In this document: one piece after another, positions 1 to 8,900 of the stretch
Layout: each line of letters begins with the position of its first letter
How positions within the stretch are numbered: the first letter of the stretch is position 1
Assembly (NCBI GenBank): GCA_937899075.1
Contig: CALDJX010000607.1
Location: 1 to 64,000 of the forward strand
Reading direction: 5' to 3'
Length of the DNA stretch: 64,000 bases
From: an uncultured Planctomyces sp.
Lineage (GTDB): Bacteria; Planctomycetota; Planctomycetia; Planctomycetales; Planctomycetaceae
Notes under the pieces: generated by a model
Database searches by the model: none
The model's input: only the letters and a program-made list of their open reading frames with translations
What the model was told of the DNA's origin: nothing
Program-made: the position numbers and the translations under genes

Positions 1-751
1 GGTTCAGCGCCCAGACTTCCTGCGGCACGGCGAGGACCAGCAGTTCGCGATCGTCGCTCTTAATGAGCTTCGGTGTGCCATAGGCAAGTTCGAGCAGGTC
101 GGCTTCTGTCTTCCAGATTTCTTTTCCGGTCTTCCTGTCGAGTGCGATGACCGATCGACTTTCCTCGGAAGCATTCACGATGACCGAGTCGCCATGCACA
201 ATCAGGCTGGCTGCCGAGCCCCAGCGGCGATTGCTCGAACTTGTCCCGACGCTGACATTCCATTGTTCTTTTCCGTCGAGGTCGTAGGCGTAGACTCCGG
301 ATTTTCCGAAGAAGGCATAGACGCGTTCGCCGTCCGTGACCGGCGTCCCGCTGGCATAGCCGTGCTCAGTGATGAATCCCTGATAGCGATCTTCGCTGGC
401 GCTATTCTTAACTCCCTGAGTCCACAGAATCTCGCCGGACGGTCTGTCGACGCAGACGAGGTGTCGTGCCAGTTTTGTGTCGTCACCGCCTGGTGCCTCG
501 CCGTAGCCCGAGTAGCACGTCACGAAGACTCGATCGCCCAGAACAATCGGTGACGACGATCCTTGGCCCGGCAGGTCAGCTTTCCATTTGACATTTTTCG
601 CCGCATCCCATTCCGCAGGGATGGGGCCTTCAGTGCTGATTCCGTCGCCGTTTGGCCCTCGAAACTGAGGCCAGTCTCCTGCGCCAGCAGAAGTCACACA
701 CAACGCCAGAAGCGTCAGAAAAGCGGCCGATTGTTGAAATCGAAGTGTCAC
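1..751 (-). CDS. PQQ-like beta-propeller repeat protein, 5' part (runs off the window)
   Basis: The reverse strand reads open from a GTG at 751-749 to the window edge (250 codons), with GGAG about 7 bases upstream and an in-frame stop just before. The N-terminus has a hydrophobic stretch (FLTLLALCVTSAGA), which fits a signal peptide, followed by DWPQFRGPNGDG, the usual opening of planctomycete PQQ-like (YncE/BamB-like) propellers. Blade-type motifs follow: LVCVDRPSGEILW, VYAYDLDGKEQW and VIALDRKTGKEIW, spaced as beta-propeller repeats. The family is exported and its members are often of unknown substrate. The C-terminal blades lie outside the window, so the full length and any extra domain are unknown. 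The GTG start is the only good one. Confidence 0.85.
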   Translation of the reverse strand, partial: MTLRFQQSAAFLTLLALCVTSAGAGDWPQFRGPNGDGISTEGPIPAEWDAAKNVKWKADLPGQGSSSPIVLGDRVFVTCYSGYGEAPGGDDTKLARHLVCVDRPSGEILWTQGVKNSASEDRYQGFITEHGYASGTPVTDGERVYAFFGKSGVYAYDLDGKEQWNVSVGTSSSNRRWGSAASLIVHGDSVIVNASEESRSVIALDRKTGKEIWKTEADLLELAYGTPKLIKSDDRELLVLAVPQEVWALN

Positions 752-1126
752 TGGTCGTCTCCGGAAGGCGGTTGATTTTTAATGGACGAGCTGTCCCGTT
801 ACGCGACGGCGAGGCATGCCGATCATGCTTTGGGATCCGAAATGGGCCTCGATTGTTCACCGTCGAATCGAATATTTCTGCCAACGGGCTGCTATGCCGT
901 ATTCACGTCGCAATGGTTACTCGAATCGCGATAACGGGCAACGGAGCTGAACTCTCGTCGGCACTCCTGATTTCTCATTACGCAGGCCAGAGACGAAACG
1001 CGGTTGCCGAATTCGCGGCTGATCACTCTCTGAGTCAGAGCGTTGACTCGCGGACCGGTCGAATCTCCTTCAGACTGCCGCTTCACACACACCGGCAAAC
1101 ATCATTCAGTCATCGCGAGTTTCACA
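752..1126. other. Divergent intergenic region
   Basis: This 375-base gap separates the GTG start of the PQQ-like gene (-) from the ATG of the UPF0173 gene (+). Short ORFs cover it in several frames but none has a convincing start or recognisable protein. It should carry both divergent promoters, but I cannot point to a good -35/-10 pair. Confidence 0.4.
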
Positions 1127-1810
1127 ATGAGCACAAAGATCACCTGGCTGGGACACGGAACGTTTTCCATCGAAACCGGCGGAAAGACAGTCATCATCGA
1201 CCCGTTCTTCACAGGCAATCCAGCAGCCTCGACGACGGCCGCTGAAGTGTCGCCGGACGCTCTGATCATCTCGCACGGGCACGGAGACCACGTTGGCGAT
1301 GCTGTCGAAATCGCAAAACGCACCGGCTGCCTGGTCGTGGCCAATCATGAGATCATCGAATGGCTCATGAAACAGGGCGTCAAGAATGTGCACGCTCAGC
1401 ACATCGGCGGTTCGCACAAGCACAACTTCGGAACCGTCAAACTGACGATCGCCCATCACGGTTCGTCATTGCCCGACGGATCGAACGGCGGGAACCCGTG
1501 CGGCATCATTCTGAAAACCGACGACGGAACGATCTACCACGCCTGCGACACAGGCCTGTTTTACGACATGAAGCTGATCGGCGAAGAAGGCATCGACATC
1601 GCGATCCTGCCGATCGGTGACAACTTCACGATGGGCCCCGAAGACGCGCTGCGAGCCGTGAAGCTGATCGAGCCAAAGCGAGTCATTCCTGACCATTTCG
1701 GAACGTGGCCATTGATTGATCAGGACGTCGCCGCCTGGGCGAAAAGCGTCCGCAGCGAGACATCGACAGAACCCGTCGTCCTCGAAGCCGGACAGTCTGT
1801 TGAGTTGTAG
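1127..1810 (+). CDS. UPF0173 metal-dependent hydrolase (metallo-beta-lactamase fold)
   Basis: The 227-residue protein begins STKITWLGHGTFSIE and has the metal-binding motif HGHGDH at residues 50-55, with further conserved histidine and aspartate in TIAHHGSS, HACDTG and IPDHFGTWP. This is the YtkL/UPF0173 branch of metallo-beta-lactamase-fold hydrolases; length and motif order match the family. No signal peptide is visible, so it is probably cytoplasmic. The physiological substrate of the family is not established. I use the ATG at 1127 rather than an upstream in-frame start because homologues begin at this M-x-[IL]-x-[WY]-[LH]-G-H pattern. It is convergent with the M20 peptidase gene, 58 bases away; a small hairpin (CCGAA/TTCGG) sits in that gap. 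Confidence 0.9.
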   Translation: MSTKITWLGHGTFSIETGGKTVIIDPFFTGNPAASTTAAEVSPDALIISHGHGDHVGDAVEIAKRTGCLVVANHEIIEWLMKQGVKNVHAQHIGGSHKHNFGTVKLTIAHHGSSLPDGSNGGNPCGIILKTDDGTIYHACDTGLFYDMKLIGEEGIDIAILPIGDNFTMGPEDALRAVKLIEPKRVIPDHFGTWPLIDQDVAAWAKSVRSETSTEPVVLEAGQSVEL

Positions 1811-1868
1811 CCGAACCTGAAAATTCGGTTTCGGACGCTGGCGGCCCGTCAAATTCGCATCAAGCAGA

Positions 1869-3326
1869 TCACCGAATTTTTACCGGCGGCTTCTGGCCCT
1901 TCGGAATCAGCGATGTGTACTTGCGGTCGGCCATTCGCTGTTTCCAGTCGGCTTTGGCATCTTGAACGAGGCCTGGTTTCTCGAAGAGGTCCAACGCGGT
2001 GATTGCCATTGCCTTGGCGGCGTACTCGATGCCCTTCTCGCCGATGGTTGATCCGATGCAGGCGACGTTCTGCCAGCTATGACCCGGACTTTCGGCGGCC
2101 ATGCAGGTCGTTCTGAATCCGCCGGTCGGGACGTACCACGAAATGTCGCCGACGTCCGTCGAGCCTTTACTGGGCTGTTGAGACTCTTCGAGTGATTTAA
2201 TTTCACCGTCGATTGCCAAAGGGAACGTTGTGTCGAATTCTTCGATCAAAGGCTGCTGAATTCGCCGAGCGAACTCCCGCTCGTTCTCGGTGAATTCAGG
2301 CGGGCCGATTCGAGTCAGGTTTTCAAAGAGCAGTTCGGACAACGGCGTGTTGTTAATCAACTCGTGGCAGTCAGTGTCGATGTGAACGCTCAGTTCTGTC
2401 CGCGTCATCTTTGCCGCTCCCTCGGCGATGTCGTGCACCCACTTGAAGTAGTACTCGACGTCTTCATGTTTGTCGGCGCGGACGAAGTACCAGACCGTTG
2501 CCACAGACGGGACGACATTCGGAGCACCGCCGCCGTTGGTAATCACGTAATGCAGCCTCGCGTCTTCCTTCGTGTGTTCACGCATGAAGTTGACGCCGAC
2601 GTTCATCAGCTCGACGGCGTCGAGTGCGCTGCGACCCTTTTCCGGACTTACCGCAGCGTGAGCGGACACTCCGTTGAAAGTAAACTTTGCAGAAACCAGA
2701 GCCTTGGAACTGCCAGCCCATACGTTGGTTTTCGCGGAAGGGTGCCAGTGCAGGCAGACATCGAGATCATCGAACTGCCCATCGAGCAGCATGTAAACTT
2801 TTCCGATGGCCGTTTCTTCGGCAGGTGTTCCGTACAGCCGAATCGTCCCCGGCAGTTTGTGTTTTTCCATCGACGCTTTGACGGCTAAAGCGGCACCCAA
2901 TGCTCCGGTGCCAAGCCCGCTGTGTCCGCAGGCGTGGCCGGCAGCACCGTCTTTCAAAGGCTCACGTTCTGGTTGCACTTTCTGAGACATGCCTGGCAGA
3001 GCGTCGTATTCGGCAAGGATCCCAATGATCGGTTTTCCCGAGCCGTAACTGGCAACAAACGCAGTCGGCATGTCGGCGACACCAGACTGAACTTCAAAGC
3101 CGTTCTGTTTGAGCTTTGAAGTGAGCAGACTCGCGGACTGGTGTTCCTGAAGTCCGACTTCGGCGAACTTCCAAATCGCCTGATTGACCGACTTCAACTC
3201 GTCACTGCGCGATTCAACATCCGCAATCGCTGTCTGCTGACTCGGGCGTAAAGCATCTTCGCAACGAGCCTGCGAAGAGTTGACGAAAATCGAAAAAGCC
3301 GCAATCAGAGTAAGGAACGATCTCAC
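1869..3326 (-). CDS. Exported M20-family amidohydrolase (AbgB-like peptidase)
   Basis: The 485-residue protein has a signal peptide-like N-terminus (RSFLTLIAAFSIFVNSS), then the M20/M28-type zinc peptidase core: EYDALPG at 106-112 and HACGHSG from 131, with later TDVGDISW and a dimerisation domain in the middle (FNGVSAHAA). It resembles p-aminobenzoyl-glutamate hydrolase subunit B and related amidohydrolases, which cleave amide bonds of N-acyl amino acids or dipeptides. I choose the GTG at 3326-3324 because AAGGAG lies 6-7 bases upstream and the signal peptide then starts correctly; the longer reading to 3503 adds residues that look like non-coding sequence. It lies downstream of cdsA on the same strand, separated by an inverted repeat. 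The substrate is not predictable from sequence. Confidence 0.85.
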   Translation of the reverse strand: MRSFLTLIAAFSIFVNSSQARCEDALRPSQQTAIADVESRSDELKSVNQAIWKFAEVGLQEHQSASLLTSKLKQNGFEVQSGVADMPTAFVASYGSGKPIIGILAEYDALPGMSQKVQPEREPLKDGAAGHACGHSGLGTGALGAALAVKASMEKHKLPGTIRLYGTPAEETAIGKVYMLLDGQFDDLDVCLHWHPSAKTNVWAGSSKALVSAKFTFNGVSAHAAVSPEKGRSALDAVELMNVGVNFMREHTKEDARLHYVITNGGGAPNVVPSVATVWYFVRADKHEDVEYYFKWVHDIAEGAAKMTRTELSVHIDTDCHELINNTPLSELLFENLTRIGPPEFTENEREFARRIQQPLIEEFDTTFPLAIDGEIKSLEESQQPSKGSTDVGDISWYVPTGGFRTTCMAAESPGHSWQNVACIGSTIGEKGIEYAAKAMAITALDLFEKPGLVQDAKADWKQRMADRKYTSLIPKGQKPPVKIR

Positions 3327-3376
3327 AGGACTCTCCTTTTGGGGGCGTACTTTCAGGCCAGAACACGAACCGCCTG

Positions 3377-3434
3377 GGAACACTGATATCCACTGATTCA
3401 TGATCAACGAATCATTAGTGTTTATCAGTGTTCC
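3377..3434. repeat. Inverted repeat, GGAACACTGAT family
   Basis: The two ends, each beginning GGAACACTGATA on its own strand, pair over about 25 bases with a few mismatches around a short loop. The element lies 30 bases past the cdsA stop and upstream of the M20 gene start. A related element is nested at 31919-31984. There is no T-tract. It may act as a processing or termination hairpin (inference). Confidence 0.7.
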
Positions 3435-3463
3435 AGAATCTTTCGAAGAGAAAACGTCGAATG

Positions 3464-4375
3464 CTAAGGCGTCGTCCATGTCGCCAACGGAAGCACTTTC
3501 CAAAGCACGACGGCCACAGGTCCGGCGTAGAGGACACTGTCGAGCAGGTCGAGCAAGCCGCCGAAGCCCGGCAATAGAACGGCCGAGTCCTTCTTGCCGA
3601 CGTCTCGTTTGATCAGGGATTCAGCGAGGTCTCCGACAAGGCCGACGACTCCGATGATCGCGCCGTAAACCAGAGACCAGACAATACTGCACGGAACGCC
3701 GTCGTCGAAAAAGTAGCCCGGTGCGAAATGCAGCCACGCGGTGACGGCGATGCTCGAACCAAGCAAGGCTCCGAAAGCTCCCATCCAGGTTTTGCCTGGG
3801 CTGAGAGTCGGGACAAGTTTCTTCTTGCCGAACAGTCGGCCGAGAGTGTACCCACCGATGTCTCCGCACTTGGCTCCGATGACCAGCGAAGCCAGCACCA
3901 GATATCCCGCCTGCACTCCGGCGACCCATCGAAGTTGAGCTGTCACGCTGAGCAGCACTCCAAGATAGGCGATCCCCAGAATATCGGCGCCGAGGGATTC
4001 CATCGTTGTGCCAGGCTCGCGATAGAGGATTGCTCCTCTTAGAAACGCGGCGAGAATCGAAAGGCCGAAGACCACCATCGCAAGCTCGGAGCCGCTTGAG
4101 TTGCTCCCCATCGCGATTCCGACAGCCGAAGAACCAAGGTGTGGCAACCAGGTCGCCGCGACGATGAGTGTCGAGCAGCAGCCGATCAACGGGAACGACG
4201 GGCTGAACGATCGAGTCTTCAGCAGGTCGGCGAACTCGTACGCCGCTCGCCAGACCAGTAACACAGACAGGCCGAACAGGTACGGAGCCGATTCGCCCGC
4301 TCGATGATCAAGGACGAAGATTCCAATCAGTGCCGGAATCAGGATAACCGAAATAAGAATTCGCCAGCCGAGCAT
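3464..4375 (-). CDS. cdsA: Phosphatidate cytidylyltransferase
   Basis: The 303-residue polytopic membrane protein carries the CDP-diglyceride synthase signature in its last 60 residues: SLIKRDVGKKDSA, then LLPGFGGLLDLLDS; in most family members the second block reads PGHGG, so a His is Phe here. SPGKTWMGAFGA is another conserved loop. It makes CDP-diacylglycerol from phosphatidate and CTP, the branch point for membrane phospholipids. Six to eight hydrophobic segments are visible from residue 6 onward. The start is 6 bases after the uppS stop, so the two are very likely co-transcribed, as in many bacteria where uppS and cdsA are adjacent. A long inverted repeat follows the stop. Confidence 0.93.
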   Translation of the reverse strand: MLGWRILISVILIPALIGIFVLDHRAGESAPYLFGLSVLLVWRAAYEFADLLKTRSFSPSFPLIGCCSTLIVAATWLPHLGSSAVGIAMGSNSSGSELAMVVFGLSILAAFLRGAILYREPGTTMESLGADILGIAYLGVLLSVTAQLRWVAGVQAGYLVLASLVIGAKCGDIGGYTLGRLFGKKKLVPTLSPGKTWMGAFGALLGSSIAVTAWLHFAPGYFFDDGVPCSIVWSLVYGAIIGVVGLVGDLAESLIKRDVGKKDSAVLLPGFGGLLDLLDSVLYAGPVAVVLWKVLPLATWTTP

Positions 4376-4381
4376 GATCCA

Positions 4382-5110
4382 TCAGCCTTTCAGTCCGCCG
4401 TAGCGTCGGTCTCGTGATGCGAACGCGTGAAAAGCTTCGATCAAATCCGCCCGACGAAACTCCGGCCAGAATTTCTCGGTGACCCACAGTTCGGCATAGC
4501 TGATCTGCCAGAGCAGATAATTGCTGATCCGCAACTCGCCCGCCGTTCGAATCAGCAGGTCCGGATCAGGCATTCCCGCCGTGTAGAGGTGGTCAGCGAC
4601 CGTGTTTTCGTCGATTTCGTCGAGGTTCAAGTCGCCCGACTGAACTTTCCGCGCGATGGCCGTCGCCGCGTCTGTGATTTCGCTGCGGGATCCGTAGTTC
4701 AGCGCCAGGCACAATCTCATGCCTGAGTTCTGGCTGCTCATCTGAACGGTCTTGTCGATTTCTTTCAGCACGCCCTCGCTGAGCCCTTCGCGTCGACCGA
4801 TCGTCGCAAACCGCAAACCTTCGCGCATGATGGTCGAGCGTTCTTCGATCAGAAACTGTTCGAGGAGATTCATCAGTCGGCGGAGTTCAGCTTCGGGACG
4901 CTTCCAGTTTTCGCTGCTCAAGCAGTAAAGCGTGAGCTGCTCCAGGCCGAGGTCGGCACCCGCTTCGACCATTGCGCGAACGCTTTTGACTCCGCGCCGG
5001 TGACCTTCGATTCGAGGCAGTCCGCGCCGTTGCGCCCATCGTCCATTGCCGTCCATAATGATGGCGACGTGGCGCGGGATGATCTCGGGAAGTTGCTCAG
5101 GCTGACTCAT
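4382..5110 (-). CDS. uppS: Isoprenyl transferase (undecaprenyl diphosphate synthase family)
   Basis: The 242-residue cis-prenyltransferase begins SQPEQLPEIIPRHVAIIMDGNGRWA. The diagnostic DGNGRWA motif, GHRRGVKS, LTLYCLSSENWKRP and the C-terminal DPDLLIRTAGELR ... NYLLWQISYAELW are all present; the usual RTGGE reads RTAGE. It condenses isopentenyl diphosphate onto farnesyl diphosphate to give the lipid carrier for cell-envelope polymers. I take the ATG at 5110; the in-frame extension to 5191 is Arg-rich and unlike the family. No strong ribosome binding site is visible. It overlaps no gene and runs straight into cdsA with a 6-base gap, downstream of csrA on the same strand. Confidence 0.94.
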   Translation of the reverse strand: MSQPEQLPEIIPRHVAIIMDGNGRWAQRRGLPRIEGHRRGVKSVRAMVEAGADLGLEQLTLYCLSSENWKRPEAELRRLMNLLEQFLIEERSTIMREGLRFATIGRREGLSEGVLKEIDKTVQMSSQNSGMRLCLALNYGSRSEITDAATAIARKVQSGDLNLDEIDENTVADHLYTAGMPDPDLLIRTAGELRISNYLLWQISYAELWVTEKFWPEFRRADLIEAFHAFASRDRRYGGLKG

Positions 5111-5277
5111 TGAGAACCGTCGGCGGCGACCGCAGAGCGGGCGCGAATGAGGAATGCAGGACGTCTGCAATGCTCGTCGCGCAGAACGCAAGTGTCAACG
5201 GTGCTGCCGCTGAGTGGCCTGCTTCGTCCGCCACTGCTGACCCGCCGCCCGTGAAGAGCACCGGTCAGAACCAACAT

Positions 5278-5460
5278 TCAGTTGGACTGAAGCTCGGCGT
5301 ACTTCGATTCCAGGTGGATCACTTCCTCGCGATAAGATGGTTCTTCATTTGGCGATTCGATCGCCACTCGAACGAAGTCTTCTTCGAATTCCAGCACCGT
5401 GACGACGATGTCGTTACCGATGACGATTGATTCGTTTTCGCGACGGGAAATGATTTGCAT
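5278..5460 (-). CDS. csrA: Carbon storage regulator CsrA
   Basis: The 60-residue protein reads QIISRRENESIVIGNDI at the start, then VTVLEFEEDFVRVAIESP and YREEVIHLESK, which matches the CsrA/RsmA beta-strand pattern including the conserved ESI-x-IG and the VRVAIE-x-P RNA-binding strand; the usual H before the final REE is Y here. CsrA homodimers bind GGA motifs in mRNA leaders and change translation or stability. The start at 5460 is set by homology and by GAGG about 8 bases upstream; a longer reading to 5664 is not supported. A possible promoter lies about 150 bases upstream, giving a long leader. The 167 bases between csrA and uppS contain nothing I recognise. Confidence 0.92.
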   Translation of the reverse strand: MQIISRRENESIVIGNDIVVTVLEFEEDFVRVAIESPNEEPSYREEVIHLESKYAELQSN

Positions 5461-5607
5461 CGCTGAGCCTCGAGTTGAGAGAAAGACCCACGCAGAAAAA
5501 GGCGGTCGAATAAACCAGTGAGAGACAAAGAAATGAGCGTCTATCGAACCGGGTATACTCAGTGCGGCTGCTGGCAGCGACGCCTTAAACGTCAGAGTTG
5601 GCCGGTC

Positions 5608-5635
5608 ATTGTAAAGATGGTCTTCATGACGGCAA
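5608..5635 (-). promoter_or_regulatory. Candidate promoter for csrA
   Basis: On the minus strand TTGCCG (5635-5630) is followed after 16 bases by TACAAT (5613-5608), five of six matches to the -10 consensus. Transcription would start near 5601, leaving a leader of roughly 140 bases before the csrA ATG. Based on consensus only. Confidence 0.35.
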
Positions 5636-5639
5636 CTTG

Positions 5640-5665
5640 AAAAAAAACTTCTTTTTGAAGTCACA
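5640..5665 (-). terminator. Short hairpin followed by a T-tract
   Basis: On the minus strand ACTTC, a 5-base A loop and GAAGT are followed by eight T. The stem is only 5-6 base pairs and AT-rich, so this is a weak terminator. It comes directly after the stop of the small ORF at 5661-5831 and just before the candidate csrA promoter. Confidence 0.35.
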
Positions 5666-5831
5666 ACCTGGCCGTCAACTTTGTTGACATTTGCGCCGTT
5701 CGAGTTCCCATCGAATCAAAGAGCGGGTCGATTAGCTGAAAGAAATACTGATTTCGATCAGTGTCGTCAGCCGCCCGCTCCACGTCATCTATCAGAGCAT
5801 TTGCGAACGATTCTCCCACGTGATCCATCAT
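5661..5831 (-). CDS. Possible small ORF upstream of csrA
   Basis: A 56-residue reading frame (MMDHVGESFANALIDD at the start, ending KLTARL) has a balanced acidic composition that could be a real protein, and a T-tract hairpin follows its stop directly. Against it, I see no ribosome binding site, the family is unknown to me and codon choice is not decisive. The rest of the 5461-5984 gap shows no other gene. Confidence 0.25.
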   Translation of the reverse strand: MMDHVGESFANALIDDVERAADDTDRNQYFFQLIDPLFDSMGTRTAQMSTKLTARL

Positions 5832-5984
5832 CGTTTGAAGAAGTGCCAATGCATCGCCTGAATCAGTTGCGGATCACTGCAAGGCTCGCCATTCTTGAAC
5901 CTTCGTGGCTTCAAAGGTTGCCACGAGGACGTGTTTCGTCATCCCACGCGTGAAATTTCCCGTCGTCTCAGCGAGCCTCTTCCC

Positions 5985-8900
5985 ATGATGCAACGACCCT
6001 GGATGATTCGTCGGTTCTCGACTTGTGTGGCCATGCTGACTCTGCAATTGGCAGTGTTCGCAACCGCCGATTGCCTTGCCGCCAAACCGAAACTCCAACT
6101 CGATAAGGGCAACAACGTTGCTTACATCGGCAACACGCTGGCCGACCGAATGCAGCATCACGCGTGGCTCGAATCGTACATCCAGGCCCTGTTTCCCGAG
6201 CACGACCTCACGTTCCGGAACCTTGGCTACTCGGCGGACGAAGTGAAACGCCGGGACCGCGCCGACAGCTTCGGAAGTCCTGATCAATGGCTGACGAAAG
6301 TCCAGGCGGACACGGTGTTCTGCTTTTTCGGTCGCAACGAAGCACTCAGTGGCGACGCAGGTCTTGAAGGTTTCAAGAAAGATCTGGCCGAGATGCTCGA
6401 TGGGATGCGCGAGCAGAAGTACAACGGCAAGTCCGCTCCAAACATCGTCGTCTTCTCACCGATCGCCCATGAAAACGTGGAGAGTCCGCATCTGCCGGAC
6501 GGGTCGGCTCAGAACGTCAACCTCGAAAAATACACCGCAGCGATGCAGGCCGTCTGCGCCGACAAGGGCATTCAGTTTGTCGACATTTTCACCCCGACAA
6601 AAAGTCTGTTTGCGAATGCCGAAAAGCCGCTCACGATGAACGGCATCCACCTGCTCGATCACGGCAACAAGGCTCTGGCCGAAGTCATCGTCAGCAAGTT
6701 GTTCAACAAGGAAGCACCGGCGGACGTCGCGAAACTTCGCGAGGCAGTACTCGACAAAAACCTGTACTGGTTCAGCCGTTACCGGGTCGTGGATGAGTAC
6801 AACGTTTTCGGTGGTCGATCCCGGCTGAACTGGGATGGTGTTTCCAACGCAGACGTCATGGGTCGCGAGATGGAAATCTTGGACGTGAAGACTGCCAATC
6901 GCGACAAACGAATCTGGGCGATCGCCAAAGGCGGCGACCTGGAAGTTAAAGACGACAACCTGCCGGGTGAAGTTGCAGTCGTCGCTAATCAGCAAAGCAA
7001 ATTTCAGAAGGGCCTGGGAGAATATCTGGAAGGCACGGAAGCCATCTCAAAGATGACCATCCACAAGGGGATGCAGGTCAACCTGTTTGCGACCGAACAG
7101 GATTTTCCGCGACTCGTTAACCCGGTGCAGATGGCGGTCGACACGGACAGCCGGGTCTGGGTTTCCGTCTGGCCGTCCTATCCGCATTGGAATCCGGTCG
7201 AGCCACGCCGCGACGCACTGCTGATCTTCCCGGACGACGACCAGGACGGCAAAGCTGACGAGTGCATCGTGTTTGCTGATGAGCTGAACTCGGTGACCGG
7301 CTTTGAATTCTGGGGCGGCGGAGTGCTTGTCGCCGCGCCTCCGGAAATCTGGTTTCTCAAAGATACCGATGGAGACGACAAAGCGGACGTCAAACTTCGA
7401 GTGCTGCAGGGCGTGTCCAGCGCGGATACTCACCACTCTGCCAACGCGGTCAACATCGGCCCGGACGGCTGGATGTACTGGTCTCGCGGAATCTTTAACG
7501 TCGCCAACTTTGAGACGCCTACGACAACGTTCCGCTCGGGAGCGTCAGGGGTTCACCGTTTTAACCCGCGGACTTTCGAGTTCGAATTCCACTTCCCGAT
7601 TGGTCCGAACCCGCACGGCGATGTCATCGACCAGTGGGGTTATCAGTTTGCCAGCGACGGGACCAGCGGCACGGGCTCGTACGTCAATATCGGCAAAGGA
7701 ATTGGCAACAAGAAGTGGTACGAGAAACGTGTTCGCCCAGTGCCGGCGACGGGGTTGCTGTCCAGCGGCCATTTCCCGCCAGAACTCGAAGGCAATTTTC
7801 TGATCTGCAACGCGATCGGCGTGCTCGGCGTTTTGCAGCACGAAGTGAAGTACAACGGTGCCGACATCACCGCGGAAGAAGTCGAGCCGATCCTCATTTC
7901 GACCGATCCGAACTTCCGGCCGAGCGACATCGAAATCGGCGGCGACGGTGCACTGTACGTCGCCGATTGGCACAACGCTTTGATCGGCCACATGCAGCAC
8001 AACATGCGAGACCCCAACCGTGACCACGAGCACGGTCGAATTTACCGAGTGACTTACGAAGGCCGCGATCTTGTTACGCCGGCAAAGATGAAGGGCAAAC
8101 CCATCGCCGAGGTCTGCCGGAACTTCTTTTCGACGACCGACAGCACTCGATATCGAGCCCGCCTGGAACTTTCAGGTCGGGATCGCGACGAGATCGCTCG
8201 CGAGGTTGGCGGGTTCGCCGAAACGCTGAACCCAAAGAACGCGTCCGCCGACCGCGACGAAGCTCAGGCGCTGCTTGAGTGTCTGTGGGTCTTCGAGGAG
8301 CAGCGACTGCAGAACGTCGATCTCGTCGGCAAAGTCTTTCAGGCTGACGAGCCGCGCGTTCGTGCCGCAGCAGTCAGAACGCTTGGCCATTTCGGAGAAA
8401 TCAATCCGAAAATCATTGGCTGGCAGCCGATTCTTGCAGCCGCTTCGCGAGACGCGTCAGCACTTGTGCGAGCCGAAGCATTGAAAGCGGCCGTCGCTTT
8501 CGAGGGACTATCTGCTGCCGAAGTTATCTTTGAAGTCGCTACGCGACCGACCGACCCGGAACTGGACACGGTCCTGGCATACGCAAAAGGAAAAATCAGC
8601 GCAGACGCTCTGGTTCGAGATGCCATCGCATCAGGAAAACCGCTTTCGAAAGCGGCAATGGCCTATTCGCTGTTGAATGCCAGCGTTACGGACCTGCTCA
8701 AACTTGAACGATCCGAAGCTGTCTATGAGGCAATCCTCAGTCGGCAGCTTGTTCCAGCATCCGCGCTGCGGGATTCGTTGAACGGGCTCGCTGGTTTTCG
8801 GAAAGTGAAGCCGCTGTCGCTCCTGCTGAAACTGATTGAAGGCCGCGACTCGGCTGGTCAGGTGGCAGGATTTGACGGGCTGCTTCAACTGCTCGTCGAA

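Noticed and set aside
3377..3434. Insertion sequence ends
   Set aside because: The inverted repeats here and elsewhere enclose no transposase ORF and have only short loops, so they are hairpin elements rather than intact insertion sequences.
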